From positions 744,001 through 808,000 of the forward strand of contig NZ_JAFIBI010000001.1 of assembly GCF_017832975.1 (NCBI RefSeq): a stretch of DNA of 64,000 bases, read 5' to 3'. Shown in pieces: positions 1-8,397 of this stretch. Origin of the DNA: Arthrobacter sp. PvP023. Its GTDB lineage: Bacteria; Actinomycetota; Actinomycetes; Actinomycetales; Micrococcaceae. A program made the position numbers and the translations under genes. The number at the start of each line of letters is the position of its first letter. Position 1 is the first letter of the stretch. The notes beneath the pieces were generated by a model. It saw only the letters and a list, made by a program, of their open reading frames with translations. It had not been told where the DNA came from and searched no databases.

Positions 1-447
1 GAGCGCGTCCGGCACGTCGTCCGTGAGGGTGTGGCTGGCGTGGTCGTAGGTGAACGTCACCGGTCCTCCCGGCGCGGTGAGCGCGATGTCGCCGCCGCCC
101 GCCACTCCTCCGGCCCCGTAGTTTTCGTCCCATGAATTGTTGAGGGCGACCTTCATGGCGTAGGTGCCGGGCGGGACATCGAAGGTGGCCCGGTACAGGG
201 TTGCAGATCCCTCGACCGGCAGCAGCCTGCTGGCGGTGCACTCCGGCTGCCAGTCGCCCGGGCAGCCGATTTCGGACTGCAGTGATCCTACGAGGGCCAC
301 CGTGCCGGGAGTGGCGGTGTGGTCCGCAAAAGCGGGGAGGGCGAGGCCGCCCAGGGTGAGGGGAGTGACGCAGGCTGCGGCCAGCGCAGCCAGGAGCTTC
401 CTGTTGAGGGCGGGCGGGGACCCGGGCAGGCGGGAGTGGCGAATCAT
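1..447 (-). CDS. Secreted pullulanase-type enzyme, N-terminal fragment (X25 starch-binding-like module)
   Basis: The frame read leftward from the ATG at 447 stays open to the window edge, so 149 N-terminal residues are visible and the rest lies outside. A Shine-Dalgarno (SD) sequence AAGGAAGG (454-461) precedes the start. Residues 1-41 look like a Sec signal peptide: basic start, hydrophobic LLAALAAACVTPLTLGGLAL, probable cleavage after AFA. The mature start VALVGSLQSEIGCPGDWQPE, followed by YRATFDVPPGTYAMKVALN and NNSWDENYG, is typical of the X25 module at the front of secreted actinobacterial pullulanases and alpha-amylases. The catalytic GH13 part is not visible, so pullulanase rather than another amylase is inferred. 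It diverges from a LacI regulator at 643, the likely controller. The module call is firm and the exact enzyme moderate. Confidence 0.72.
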   Translation of the reverse strand, partial: MIRHSRLPGSPPALNRKLLAALAAACVTPLTLGGLALPAFADHTATPGTVALVGSLQSEIGCPGDWQPECTASRLLPVEGSATLYRATFDVPPGTYAMKVALNNSWDENYGAGGVAGGGDIALTAPGGPVTFTYDHASHTLTDDVPDAL

Positions 448-506
448 GGGAGACCTTCCTTGGCAATGCCCCAGAACGGCATCAGCGGTGAGCGGGGATA
501 CCGATG

Positions 507-536
507 AGCCTAGGTAGCTGTTGTGATGCACGTCAA
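507..536 (-). promoter_or_regulatory. Probable sigma-70-type promoter of the pullulanase gene
   Basis: On the minus strand TTGACG (531-536) and TAGGCT (507-512) are separated by 18 bp, upstream of the start at 447. Several ACGT-centred words lie nearby (about 530-595) and could be half-sites for the divergent LacI regulator, but no single clear palindrome stands out. Confidence 0.4.
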
Positions 537-642
537 CCATTTACCGAAAATTTTACGTTCTGTTTTCATGAGATGCGGCGTGCTGTTTACGTAGACTGGG
601 AGCACCATGACTTCCGGACGGCTGTTCCGGTGAAGGAGCCTT

Positions 643-1728
643 ATGAGCACGACAGCGGGCCGCGCAGACCCTGACGCCCCGGAGCGACCCAAGCTGGAGG
701 ACCTCGCCCGGAAGGTGGGCGTCAGCATCGCCACCGTGTCCCGCGTGGTCAACGGCCGGAAAGGCGTTTCGCGTGAGGTGCGGCAGGCGGTTCTCGCCGC
801 GATGGACGACCTTGGCTACGAGCGCCCGGACCGTGCGCGGAGCACCACCCGGGGCCAGGTGGGGATTATCGTCCCGGACTTGACCAATCCGATCTTTCCG
901 GCAATTGCGCAGACCGTCGTATCGCTCCTGTCCCAGGAGGACTTCATCCCGATTCTCTGTGCGTTGCCGGGCGGGGGACGTTCAGAAGATGAGTACATCG
1001 AGATGCTTGTGGCGCAGGAAGCGTCCGGAATCATTTTCATCTGCAGTTCACACGCCGACGGCCAGGCCAGCCTGGAGCGCTACCACCGGCTGCGCGGCCG
1101 CGGCATCCCCTTCGTCCTGGTCAACGGTGCCCGCCCGGAACTGGCGGCCGCTTCCGTGTCCAATGACGACGCCGCGGCAATCTGCACCGCGGTGCAGCAC
1201 CTCGCCAGCCTGGGGCATCGGAAGGTGGGGCTGGCCATCGGCCCGCACCGCTTCATCCCCAGCAGGCAGAAGCTGGCCGGATTCCGCTCCGCCCTCGCCG
1301 AGTACCTGGACATCGAGGACCCGGAACCACATACGGCCACCAGCATGTTCACAGTGGAAGGCGGGCAGAGCGCGGCGAATGAGCTCCTGGACTCCGGCCA
1401 CACGGCGATTGTGTGCGCCTCCGACGTCATGGCACTCGGCGCCATCCGGGCGGCCCAGGCAAGGGGGCTGCGAGTCCCGGAGGACGTGTCCATCGTCGGT
1501 TTCGATGACTCCCCGCTGATGGCCCTGACCAACCCGCCGCTGACCACGCTCCGGCAGCCTGTCGCGGCCATCGCGCACGCCGCCGTCCACGCCCTGGCGG
1601 CCGACATTGCCGGCGAACACTCCACGCGCTCGCCGGTGGTCCTGGCGTCCGACCTGGTGGTGCGCGGCTCTACCGGTCCTGTGGCAGAATCTTCAACCCC
1701 GCCGCGCAGCCAACGATCCCGGCGATGA
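643..1728 (+). CDS. LacI-family transcriptional regulator
   Basis: Sugar-responsive DNA-binding regulator of 361 aa, the usual LacI length. The N-terminal helix-turn-helix covers about residues 16-40 (LEDLARKVGVSIATVSRVVN), followed by the hinge helix (VLAAMDDLGYERP) and a type I periplasmic-binding-protein fold that begins at GQVGIIVPDLTNPIFPAI. The start is well supported: AAGGAG at 633-638 precedes the ATG. It is transcribed away from the secreted pullulanase fragment, so glucan or maltodextrin control is the likely job; that is inference from position. Its last 59 bp overlap the 3' end of the convergent SMR gene at 1670-2008. Confidence 0.9.
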   Translation: MSTTAGRADPDAPERPKLEDLARKVGVSIATVSRVVNGRKGVSREVRQAVLAAMDDLGYERPDRARSTTRGQVGIIVPDLTNPIFPAIAQTVVSLLSQEDFIPILCALPGGGRSEDEYIEMLVAQEASGIIFICSSHADGQASLERYHRLRGRGIPFVLVNGARPELAAASVSNDDAAAICTAVQHLASLGHRKVGLAIGPHRFIPSRQKLAGFRSALAEYLDIEDPEPHTATSMFTVEGGQSAANELLDSGHTAIVCASDVMALGAIRAAQARGLRVPEDVSIVGFDDSPLMALTNPPLTTLRQPVAAIAHAAVHALAADIAGEHSTRSPVVLASDLVVRGSTGPVAESSTPPRSQRSRR

Positions 1729-2008
1729 ACAGCAGCTTGAGCGGGCTGGCAGGCTCGACACCGGTGGCCATGGCCCAGCCCACTGTCAGCGCGGCGCCGA
1801 TGCCCACCCACACGGCGTAGGCGGTCCCGAGCGGGATCGATTTCACGGCGATCCCCAGCCCCGCCATGCTCAGAGTTGCGGTGACGGCAAAGACAGCAGT
1901 GGGCAGTGCCTGGGAGAAGCCGTCGGACAATCCCAGTGCCGTGGCCCAGACGGCCTCCAGCACGGCGGAAGCGAGCAGGACCAGCCACGCAATGGCATTC
2001 CTGGTCAT
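1670..2008 (-). CDS. SMR-family exporter subunit A, probable guanidinium exporter
   Basis: 112-aa membrane protein with four predicted helices, the standard small multidrug resistance size. It keeps the membrane glutamate (E18 in VLEAVWA) that couples protons to substrate, and GTAYAVWVGIG, a signature typical of the SugE/Gdx branch. The ATG at 2008 overlaps the TAA of the upstream SMR gene by one base (TAATG), so the two are translationally coupled and probably form a heterodimer. Because the mRNA leader carries a guanidine-III riboswitch, guanidinium export is the best-supported role; quaternary-ammonium export is the alternative. The 3' end overlaps the convergent LacI gene. Confidence 0.85.
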   Translation of the reverse strand: MTRNAIAWLVLLASAVLEAVWATALGLSDGFSQALPTAVFAVTATLSMAGLGIAVKSIPLGTAYAVWVGIGAALTVGWAMATGVEPASPLKLLFIAGIVGCAAGLKILPQDR

Positions 2009-2331
2009 TACGCCACCACCTTCAGGCCCACCACGGACGCCGCGATGCCGGCGAGCAGCAGCAGCCGCGCCGCCGTCGCGCGTTCCACTTTGGTGACCAT
2101 CGCGTAAGCGGAGGTCAGCACTACGCCGACACCCACCCACACCGCGTAGGCAGTGCCTGTGGGGATGGACTGCATAGCGATGGCGAGGCCGCCGGTGCTG
2201 GCGATGACGGAAACCAGGAAGACCGCCGCGGGCAGCACACGCCGGCGGCCTTTGGCCTGGGACGTCCGGTGCAGCGCTGCGGCCCAGACGGCCTCGAGGG
2301 CGCCGGAGAAAATGAGGATTAACCACGACAT
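2008..2331 (-). CDS. SMR-family exporter subunit B, probable guanidinium exporter
   Basis: 107-aa four-helix SMR protein, first gene of the pair. It carries the conserved E13 (ALEAVWAAAL) and GTAYAVWVGVG. It differs from subunit A by a basic loop (SQAKGRRRV) between helices 1 and 2, as expected for a two-gene SMR system in which the partners adopt opposite membrane topologies. The start ATG at 2331 has SD AAAGGA directly upstream, abutting the 3' end of the riboswitch at 2344-2384. It was chosen over longer in-frame starts because those would run through the riboswitch. Confidence 0.85.
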   Translation of the reverse strand: MSWLILIFSGALEAVWAAALHRTSQAKGRRRVLPAAVFLVSVIASTGGLAIAMQSIPTGTAYAVWVGVGVVLTSAYAMVTKVERATAARLLLLAGIAASVVGLKVVA

Positions 2332-2343
2332 GACAGATCCTTT

Positions 2344-2384
2344 GGCCAGTCTTGTCGCGTGCCGGGTACTGAACCGTCGTCCGG
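2344..2384 (-). promoter_or_regulatory. Guanidine-III (ykkC-III) riboswitch
   Basis: The minus strand here reads CCGGACGA, then seven bases, GTACCCGG, then GCGACAAGACTGG. These are the conserved blocks I know for the guanidine-III aptamer (CCGGACGA, GUACCCGG, ACAAGAC) in the right order and spacing. The two CCGG blocks can pair, and CAGT can pair with ACTG to close the pseudoknot. The SD AAAGGA follows three bases or fewer after the aptamer, so ligand binding probably controls ribosome access. The genes controlled are the SMR pair at 2331-1670. Confidence 0.85.
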
Positions 2385-2493
2385 AGGCTCCGGACGGGAA
2401 CCTTGGTCCCAGCGTAGCAACGCCCGACGGCGGGCGGCCACCGTTGGTGGCCAAGCTCACCGGGGCTTCGCAGGCCGGTGTCTTAGCTGCACG

Positions 2494-3693
2494 CTAGCTG
2501 GTGCCGGTTGCCGCCAGCGGCAGCGGAATCCGTTCCACCACCCGCGGTGCAAGGAGGAGCTGCCTTTTCGGCGGGCTGGGGTCTGCAGGGACGGAACCGC
2601 CCCCGGTTCGGGCGGCGCCCGTTCCGGCAACGGGGCCGGTTCCGGCCAGCTCGTCAGCCAGGACACGGATAATGTGGCGCGCTGCCTCCTCCACGGGCTG
2701 GGCGACGCTGGACAGTCCCAGGGCGGCAGCCACGGGAGTGTTGTCAAAGCCCACGACGGCGGGCCGGCCGGCAGGCAGCCCGGAGCCGGAACTGCCAAGC
2801 CGTGATTCCCGCAGCGTCTCCGCGGCACCCAGCGCCAGGGAGTCGCTGGAACAGACGACGGCGGTGGCTCCCCTTGATGCCAGTAGTGCTGCTCCGGACG
2901 CGCCGCCGGCAACGGTGTCCTCCGTTTCCACGCTGAGGGCCGGCACATCCGAGCCCCGTCCTGCCTCGGTCATGGCGCGCTCCCAGCCGTGGCGGCGGTC
3001 CGCACCCACCGGATCGCCCGTGTACCAGCCCAGGAATCCGATCCGCGAGTGGCCCTGCGCCAGCAGCATCCTCACGGCCTCTTCCGTTCCGGCGGCCCCG
3101 TCCACGTCCACCCAGGGGTGGTCCGCCGCTGCGGGGTGCCCGGCGGCATCCCAGGGCCTGCCGAAAACGGCGAAAGGCGTGCCGCGTTCCTGCAGCCACC
3201 GGGTCCGGGGGTCGTCGGGGGTGCTGGAGGTGAGGATGAATCCGTCCAGCCCGGCGACGTCCAGAAGTTGTTCGTACTGGCGGATTTCGTCCCGGTCCGA
3301 GTCGGCGCAGAAGAGCGTGAGCCGGTAGCCGGCCGACTGGGCTGCTTCCGTGAGCGCGTGCAGGAACCGGTCCAGGACGGCGCCGTTGATGCCGTCCGTG
3401 GCGGGAAGGAGCCGCATGCCGAAGTTCATGGAACGCTGGGTGCGCAGTTGGCGGGCGGCGGCGCTGGGCCGGTAGCCGGCCGCGGCGATGGCGGCCTGGA
3501 CGCGTTCCCGGGTGGCGGGCTTGACCTTGTGCGGGGCGTTCAGCACGTTGGAGATGGTCTGCCGCGACACGGCAAGTTCGCCGGCCAGGCTGGCGAGGGT
3601 GGGCCGGGGCAAACGGGGCTCCTTGGGACGCGGGTACTGGGTGCAGGTCCGCCCGGACAGTGGTCGGCGGGCGTCCCGGCAAGGCCGCAGCAT
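2494..3693 (-). CDS. LacI-family transcriptional regulator beside a glycogen-debranching gene
   Basis: About 399 aa when started at the ATG at 3693, which has GGGAA upstream; an in-frame GTG at 3711 is possible. Roughly 30 residues precede the helix-turn-helix (LASLAGELAVSRQTISNVLN), a longer lead than usual. A standard sugar-binding domain follows, with VVCSSDSLALGAAETL and VVGFDNTPVAAALGLSSVAQ near its end, and a proline/serine-rich tail. It diverges from the amylo-alpha-1,6-glucosidase at 3840. A perfect 20-bp palindrome between them overlaps this gene's own -35, so autoregulation and control of the glucosidase are both likely. The effector is unknown. Confidence 0.88.
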   Translation of the reverse strand: MLRPCRDARRPLSGRTCTQYPRPKEPRLPRPTLASLAGELAVSRQTISNVLNAPHKVKPATRERVQAAIAAAGYRPSAAARQLRTQRSMNFGMRLLPATDGINGAVLDRFLHALTEAAQSAGYRLTLFCADSDRDEIRQYEQLLDVAGLDGFILTSSTPDDPRTRWLQERGTPFAVFGRPWDAAGHPAAADHPWVDVDGAAGTEEAVRMLLAQGHSRIGFLGWYTGDPVGADRRHGWERAMTEAGRGSDVPALSVETEDTVAGGASGAALLASRGATAVVCSSDSLALGAAETLRESRLGSSGSGLPAGRPAVVGFDNTPVAAALGLSSVAQPVEEAARHIIRVLADELAGTGPVAGTGAARTGGGSVPADPSPPKRQLLLAPRVVERIPLPLAATGTS

Positions 3694-3729
3694 GGTGGAC
3701 TTTTCCCTCACAGACTAACGTGTGAGACG

Positions 3730-3757
3730 ATTTAACCGCACAAATTTGATCGATCAA
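3730..3757 (-). promoter_or_regulatory. Probable promoter of the LacI gene at 2494-3693
   Basis: Minus-strand TTGATC (3752-3757) and TTAAAT (3730-3735) are 16 bp apart. The -35 lies inside the 20-bp palindrome at 3742-3761. The implied leader to the ATG at 3693 is about 30 nt and contains the SD GGGAA. Confidence 0.5.
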
Positions 3758-3761
3758 ATTT
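3742..3761. promoter_or_regulatory. LacI-type operator, perfect 20-bp palindrome
   Basis: The sequence AAATTTGATCGATCAAATTT is its own reverse complement and has the central CG typical of LacI-family operators. It sits between the divergent LacI regulator (start 3693) and the debranching enzyme (start 3840), overlapping the regulator's -35. Confidence 0.8.
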
Positions 3762-3839
3762 CCGCGCCCAGGTTCACGCCCGGTACTGCGGGACACCATC
3801 CTCCGCACCCACATCCAGCAGCACAGGAGTTGTTTCACC

Positions 3840-5804
3840 GTGGCCTCTGAACAGCCATACCTGCACAATCTTTCCGGCGTTTTCAGCGCCCCCATCCAGG
3901 CATGGTCAGACGCCCATGGCCAGATCCGCCACGCCGGCGCGCAGGGGATCTACTGCGGCGATGACCGCGTGCTCAACACCGCCGTCCTCACGGTGGACGG
4001 GCGGGAACCGGAGTGGGTGTCCACGCAGTTGCGTTCCTCCAAGGAAACCGACTACATCTATTTTGTGCGTGCCGACGCCGAAGTAGCGGACCCCCTGCTC
4101 TCCCTGGTGCGCACGCGCACGGCAGATTCCGGCAGGGTCCGGTCCGGCGGGGACACCGAAACCCTCACCGGTTGCTCCGGCCGGGTGGCTGAGACGTTGC
4201 GCCTTGAATCGGCCATGCGGGAGCCGGTGTCGCTGACTGTCCGTCTGACCCTTGGCACGGACAACACCACGATGGAGACCATCAAGCAGGGCGCGCGTGG
4301 CGGCGCCCCGGTGGAGCCGCAGGGGACCACCTGGTCCTGGCGGGACAAGGACACCACCCTGGCACTCACGGCGGGCAACGGAACCGTCAGCATCCATGGC
4401 AGCACGGTGACCATCGACTGGGCCGTGGAGGTGCTTCCCGGAGTGCCCGTGGAGCTGGCCTGGGCGGTGGACCTGACGGACGAGGATTCCCCGATGCTCG
4501 CCGCGGACGGGGACCCCATCGTTGCTCCGGCCTCAAACGACCCCCGGCTCAGCAGGCTCCTGGAACGGTCCGTCAGCGACCTCAACAGCCTGCGCCTGGC
4601 GCACTACTCGCATCCGCATGACACGTTCCTGGCGGCCGGCGCCCCGTGGTTCTTCACCATGTTCGGCCGTGATTCCATCATTGCGGCGCGCATGCTGCTG
4701 CCCATCAACACGGCCATTGCCGGCGGAACGCTCCGCGCGCTCGCCGGCCGGCAGGGCACGGAGACGGACCACACCACGGCCGTCCAGCCCGGCAAGATCC
4801 TGCACGAGGTCCGCCGGACCGTCCTGACCATGGCCGAGAGCGGGCAGGCCCTGCGCCTGCCGCCGGTGTATTACGGGACCATTGACGCCACGCCGCTGTG
4901 GATCTGCCTCCTGCACGACGCCTGGAAAGCCGGCATGCCGGATGCCGAGGTGGAGGAACTCCTGCCCAACCTCCAGGACGCCCTCGAATGGCTCAGGGAC
5001 CATGGCGACCTGGACGGGGACGGCTTCCTGGAATACCTTGACGCCTCCGGCCAGGGCCTGGTGAACCAGGGCTGGAAGGACTCCGGCGACGCCATCCGCT
5101 GGCACGACGGTTCTCTGGCGAAGGGGCCGATTGCGCTCGCCGAGGTCCAGGCCTACGCCTACGAGGCCGCCGTGGTGGGCGCCGAGATCCTGGACGCCTT
5201 CGGACGCCCCGGGGCACAGGAATGGCGCGACTACGCGGCAGGCATGGCCGAGCGCTTCCGGGCGCAGTTCTGGTGCGAGGACGAACTGGGTCCCTACCCG
5301 GCGCTCGCCCTGGATGCGGACAAGCGCCCGGTGGATGGCGTGACCTCCAACATGGGCCACCTGCTCGGAACCGGAATCCTCAATGAGGAGGAGCAGCGGA
5401 TCGTGGTGCGCCGCGTCATGGACCCCACCATGTTCTCCGGCTACGGCGTACGGACCCTGTCCACCACCAACGGCGGCTACTGGCCCACCCGGTACCACGC
5501 GGGTGCTGTCTGGAGTCATGACACGGCCCTGATCATCAGCGGCATGCTGGCGGACGGCTTCCCGGATGAGGCAGCGCAGCTCGCCGCCGGGCTGCTGCAC
5601 GTGGCCGAAGCCAACGACTGGCGGCTGCCGGAGCTCTTTGGCGGCCACGGCTCGGACACCATGCGCACCCCCGTGCCGTTCCCGGCGAGCTGCCGTCCGC
5701 AGGCCTGGGCCTCGGCCAGCTCGGTGGTGATCGCCGCTGCGCTCGCCCCGAACGGGCGGCCGGCACAGCGGGAGGACCTGCAGCCGTCCGCCGCCAGCGT
5801 GTAA
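3840..5804 (+). CDS. Amylo-alpha-1,6-glucosidase / glycogen-debranching family protein
   Basis: 654-aa cytoplasmic protein (no signal peptide). The N-terminal beta-sandwich domain (about 1-230; YLHNLSGVFSAPIQAWSD, GIYCGDDRVLNT) is the glycogen-debranching N-terminal domain, followed by an (alpha/alpha)6 glucosidase domain. PWFFTMFGRDSIIAARMLLP, VNQGWKDSGDAIRW and GVRTLSTTNGGYWPTRYHAG are conserved blocks of this family. Starts at GTG 3840 with AGGAG at 3825-3829. Expected role: removal of branch-point glucose from intracellular glucans; some relatives act on other glucosides, so the substrate is inferred. Control by the adjacent LacI regulator through the palindrome at 3742-3761 is likely. 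Confidence 0.85.
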   Translation: MASEQPYLHNLSGVFSAPIQAWSDAHGQIRHAGAQGIYCGDDRVLNTAVLTVDGREPEWVSTQLRSSKETDYIYFVRADAEVADPLLSLVRTRTADSGRVRSGGDTETLTGCSGRVAETLRLESAMREPVSLTVRLTLGTDNTTMETIKQGARGGAPVEPQGTTWSWRDKDTTLALTAGNGTVSIHGSTVTIDWAVEVLPGVPVELAWAVDLTDEDSPMLAADGDPIVAPASNDPRLSRLLERSVSDLNSLRLAHYSHPHDTFLAAGAPWFFTMFGRDSIIAARMLLPINTAIAGGTLRALAGRQGTETDHTTAVQPGKILHEVRRTVLTMAESGQALRLPPVYYGTIDATPLWICLLHDAWKAGMPDAEVEELLPNLQDALEWLRDHGDLDGDGFLEYLDASGQGLVNQGWKDSGDAIRWHDGSLAKGPIALAEVQAYAYEAAVVGAEILDAFGRPGAQEWRDYAAGMAERFRAQFWCEDELGPYPALALDADKRPVDGVTSNMGHLLGTGILNEEEQRIVVRRVMDPTMFSGYGVRTLSTTNGGYWPTRYHAGAVWSHDTALIISGMLADGFPDEAAQLAAGLLHVAEANDWRLPELFGGHGSDTMRTPVPFPASCRPQAWASASSVVIAAALAPNGRPAQREDLQPSAASV

Positions 5805-5810
5805 TGCGGC

Positions 5811-6443
5811 CTAGCCGGTAACGCGGTCTATAGACACGACTGCCAGGAAGCCCCGGCCCAGGATTTCCGGGGTGCCGGAGTCGGAGCCGACGACGGCGTC
5901 ATAGCGGCCCAGCGTCTCCGGCTCGCCGGCAGCCGGGGCTGTTTCGGGTGCTTCGCCGTCGCCCGGGGTGTCCCCGCCGCCGGCGGTGCCGGGGGTGACG
6001 GTGGCCTGGCCCTGCAGCAGGATGCCCAGCTGGCCTTCGAAGACGGGGTGGGCGCGCTTCTTGGAGAGTTCGATGATGGACGTGTACCCCTTGAACGCCC
6101 CGTTCCGGGTAATCACGTTGAGGTCGCGGATGTCGCCTGTGGGCAGTGCGCCGGCTGCGTCCGCATCACCGGAAAAACGGAAGGGCCGGTACTTCTCCAG
6201 CGGGTGTTCGGCGCCGTCAACCGTCAGCAGGAGGAGTTCGCCTTCGATGACGGTCAGCACGCGGTCCATGCCGGGAAAAGCGGAGAACTCGCCGGCCTTG
6301 GACACCTCGGCGATGCTCACCCGCCAGTCCCACACGCCGTCCTGTGAGGAAGCAGCTTTCGGATGGCTGGCCAGTTCGCGGGTGACCCCGCCCTTGTTGC
6401 GCCACGGTTCGGCCCTGAGTTCGGCATAGCGGATGATCTCCAT
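5811..6443 (-). CDS. HutD/Ves family cupin-like protein
   Basis: 210 aa with the HutD fold signature: YAELRAEPWRNKGGVTRELA at the start, then DWRVSIAEVSKAGEFSAFPG and MDRVLTVIEGELLLL. The family is found near histidine-utilisation genes in other bacteria and its biochemical role is not settled. No hut genes are visible here, so this copy is isolated. About 40 residues rich in Gly, Pro and Glu (about 150-190) form a probable disordered insert before the C-terminus. It is convergent with the debranching gene, 6 bp apart. Confidence 0.8.
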   Translation of the reverse strand: MEIIRYAELRAEPWRNKGGVTRELASHPKAASSQDGVWDWRVSIAEVSKAGEFSAFPGMDRVLTVIEGELLLLTVDGAEHPLEKYRPFRFSGDADAAGALPTGDIRDLNVITRNGAFKGYTSIIELSKKRAHPVFEGQLGILLQGQATVTPGTAGGGDTPGDGEAPETAPAAGEPETLGRYDAVVGSDSGTPEILGRGFLAVVSIDRVTG

Positions 6444-6565
6444 CCGACCAGCCTAGCGGCCGGGGGCCGGGCGGCGTCGGCAGGGACGCCGGTGAAGGGG
6501 TGTCGGTGGGGGTTTCGCGGACTTGCTAACGTCAGGTGGAGGAATTACGGCAGGAGGAGCCAGGG

Positions 6566-7162
6566 ATGTTCGTCAAGGTGTGCGGGTTGAGTACGCCGGA
6601 GTCGGTCCGGGAAGCGGCCGGCGCCGGTGCGGACGCCGTCGGCTTTGTCCTGACCAGGAGTCCGCGCGAGGTCACGCCCGCCCGCGCGCGGGAGCTTCTG
6701 GCCGACGTTCCGGCCGGCACCCCGGCTGTGGGCGTGTTCCGGCACGAGCCGGTGGCGGACGCCATCGCGCTCGCCCGCGACGCCGGCCTGGACTGGATCC
6801 AACTCCATGGGGACCGCACCCCGCAGGACGTCGAAGCAGCGCACGACGCCGGCATGAAGGTGATCAGGGCCGTCACCATGGGTGCCTCACCGGAAGCATT
6901 CGGCAGCTGGGGCGAGGAACTGCTGCTGATCGACGCTGCTGTTCCGGGCTCCGGGGAGGCCTGGGACTACGCCTCGGTGCAGGCCAAGGGGCTGGCCGGC
7001 CGGAACTGGCTGCTGGCAGGGGGCCTGGACCCCGCTAACGTCGCCCTGGCCGCGAAGGAAGCCGGTGCGTGGGGAGTGGATGTCTCCTCCGGCGTCGAAA
7101 GCTCGCGCGGGGTAAAGGACCTGGCGAAGATCCGGGCGTTCGTGCTGGCGGCGAAGGCTTAG
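6566..7162 (+). CDS. trpF: Phosphoribosylanthranilate isomerase
   Basis: 198 aa from the ATG at 6566, which has AGGAGG at 6552-6557; the in-frame ATG at 6536 would put this SD inside the gene. TrpF converts N-(5'-phosphoribosyl)anthranilate to CdRP in tryptophan synthesis. FVKVCGLSTPESVREA carries the catalytic Cys of the KICG-type motif. WIQLHGDRTPQDV and the C-terminal LLAGGLDPANVALA and GVDVSSGVESSRGVKD are the phosphate-binding blocks, with a catalytic Asp (LIDAAV). It stands alone, away from other trp genes. Many actinobacteria lack TrpF because PriA does both HisA and TrpF reactions, so this copy may be redundant. Confidence 0.9.
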   Translation: MFVKVCGLSTPESVREAAGAGADAVGFVLTRSPREVTPARARELLADVPAGTPAVGVFRHEPVADAIALARDAGLDWIQLHGDRTPQDVEAAHDAGMKVIRAVTMGASPEAFGSWGEELLLIDAAVPGSGEAWDYASVQAKGLAGRNWLLAGGLDPANVALAAKEAGAWGVDVSSGVESSRGVKDLAKIRAFVLAAKA

Positions 7163-7228
7163 CACCCTTCCGCTGGGGTACACGGCGTCAGCCGGAATGG
7201 ATGGCGCACGGTTCTTGTTGCCGCAGTC

Positions 7229-8314
7229 ATGAAGCGCATCGGATTTCTTTCCTTCGGCCACTGGGGCAACGTTGAGGGGTCCCGTACCCGCACCGCCCGG
7301 GATGCGCTGCTGCAGGGCATCGACCTCGCCGTGGCAGCTGAGGAACTGGGGATCGACGGCGCCTTCTTCCGGGTGCACCACTTTGCCCGCCAGCAGGCCT
7401 CCCCGTTCCCCCTGCTGGCCGCCATCGCCGCCCGCACCAGCCGGATCGAAATGGGCACCGGCGTCATCGACATGCGGTACGAGAACCCGCTGTACATGGC
7501 CGAGGAAGCGTCCGCCACGGACCTGATCAGCGGCGGGAGGCTGCAGCTCGGGGTCAGCCGCGGTTCACCCGAACCTGCCCGGGACGGAGCAGCGGTGTTC
7601 GGCCATGTTCCGGCCGACGGCGAGAGCCCCGCTGACATGGCGCGCCGACACACCGCAGTGTTCCGCCATGCCATCACCGGCGCCGGGGTGGCCGAATCCG
7701 ATCCACGCTATGGCGGCGGACCCGGCAGGCTTCCGGTGCAGCCGAACTCGCCGGATCTTGCCCGCCGGATCTGGTGGGGCGCCGGATCCCGCGCCACCGC
7801 CGTGTGGACCGCGGAACAGGGGATGAACCTGATGAGTTCCACGCTCCTGACCGAAGACACAGGTGTGCCCTTCGACGAGCTGCAGGCGGAGCAGATCAGC
7901 ATGTTCCGTGATGCCTGGGCCGGCGCAGGCCACCAGCACACGCCGCGGGTATCGGTCAGCCGCAGCGTCCTGCCCATCGTCGACGACGAGGACCGCCGGT
8001 ACTTCGGCCTCAGCGCCCTGCGGGAAAGGCGGGACCAGGTGGGCATCATCGACGGCCTGGTGGCACGGTTCGGAAAGAGCTACGTGGGCGAGCCTGAGGC
8101 GATCGCCGAGGAACTTGCGGCAGACGCCGCGGTGCAGGCTGCCGACACGCTGCTCCTCACTGTCCCGAACCAGCTGGGCGTGGACTTCAACGCCAAGCTG
8201 CTGGGCACCATTGCCCGCCACATTGCCCCCGCCATCGGCTGGCAGCCTAAATGGGCTGCGTCTGCGGCTACAGCCCCGGCTGAGGTGCCGGGCGCGGAGG
8301 CTAGCCGTGGGTAG
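7229..8314 (+). CDS. LLM-class flavin-dependent oxidoreductase
   Basis: 361-aa luciferase-like monooxygenase (TIM barrel, uses reduced FMN). RIGFLSFGHWGNVEGSRTRT starts the barrel, and HHFARQQASPFPLLAAIAAR, TSRIEMGTGVIDMRYENPL and GGRLQLGVSRGSPEPA are typical segments. The substrate is unknown. No convincing SD precedes the ATG (CAGTCATG), so translation may depend on a very short leader. It follows trpF by 66 bp in the same direction, without obvious functional links to it. Confidence 0.85.
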   Translation: MKRIGFLSFGHWGNVEGSRTRTARDALLQGIDLAVAAEELGIDGAFFRVHHFARQQASPFPLLAAIAARTSRIEMGTGVIDMRYENPLYMAEEASATDLISGGRLQLGVSRGSPEPARDGAAVFGHVPADGESPADMARRHTAVFRHAITGAGVAESDPRYGGGPGRLPVQPNSPDLARRIWWGAGSRATAVWTAEQGMNLMSSTLLTEDTGVPFDELQAEQISMFRDAWAGAGHQHTPRVSVSRSVLPIVDDEDRRYFGLSALRERRDQVGIIDGLVARFGKSYVGEPEAIAEELAADAAVQAADTLLLTVPNQLGVDFNAKLLGTIARHIAPAIGWQPKWAASAATAPAEVPGAEASRG

Positions 8315-8397
8315 GGGTCTTCGCTAGCATTCAGCTGGGGAGCACCCCGAAGAACCCGGCGGGCCACGCCCGCCAACCGAGTCAAAGGAGACCCGTT

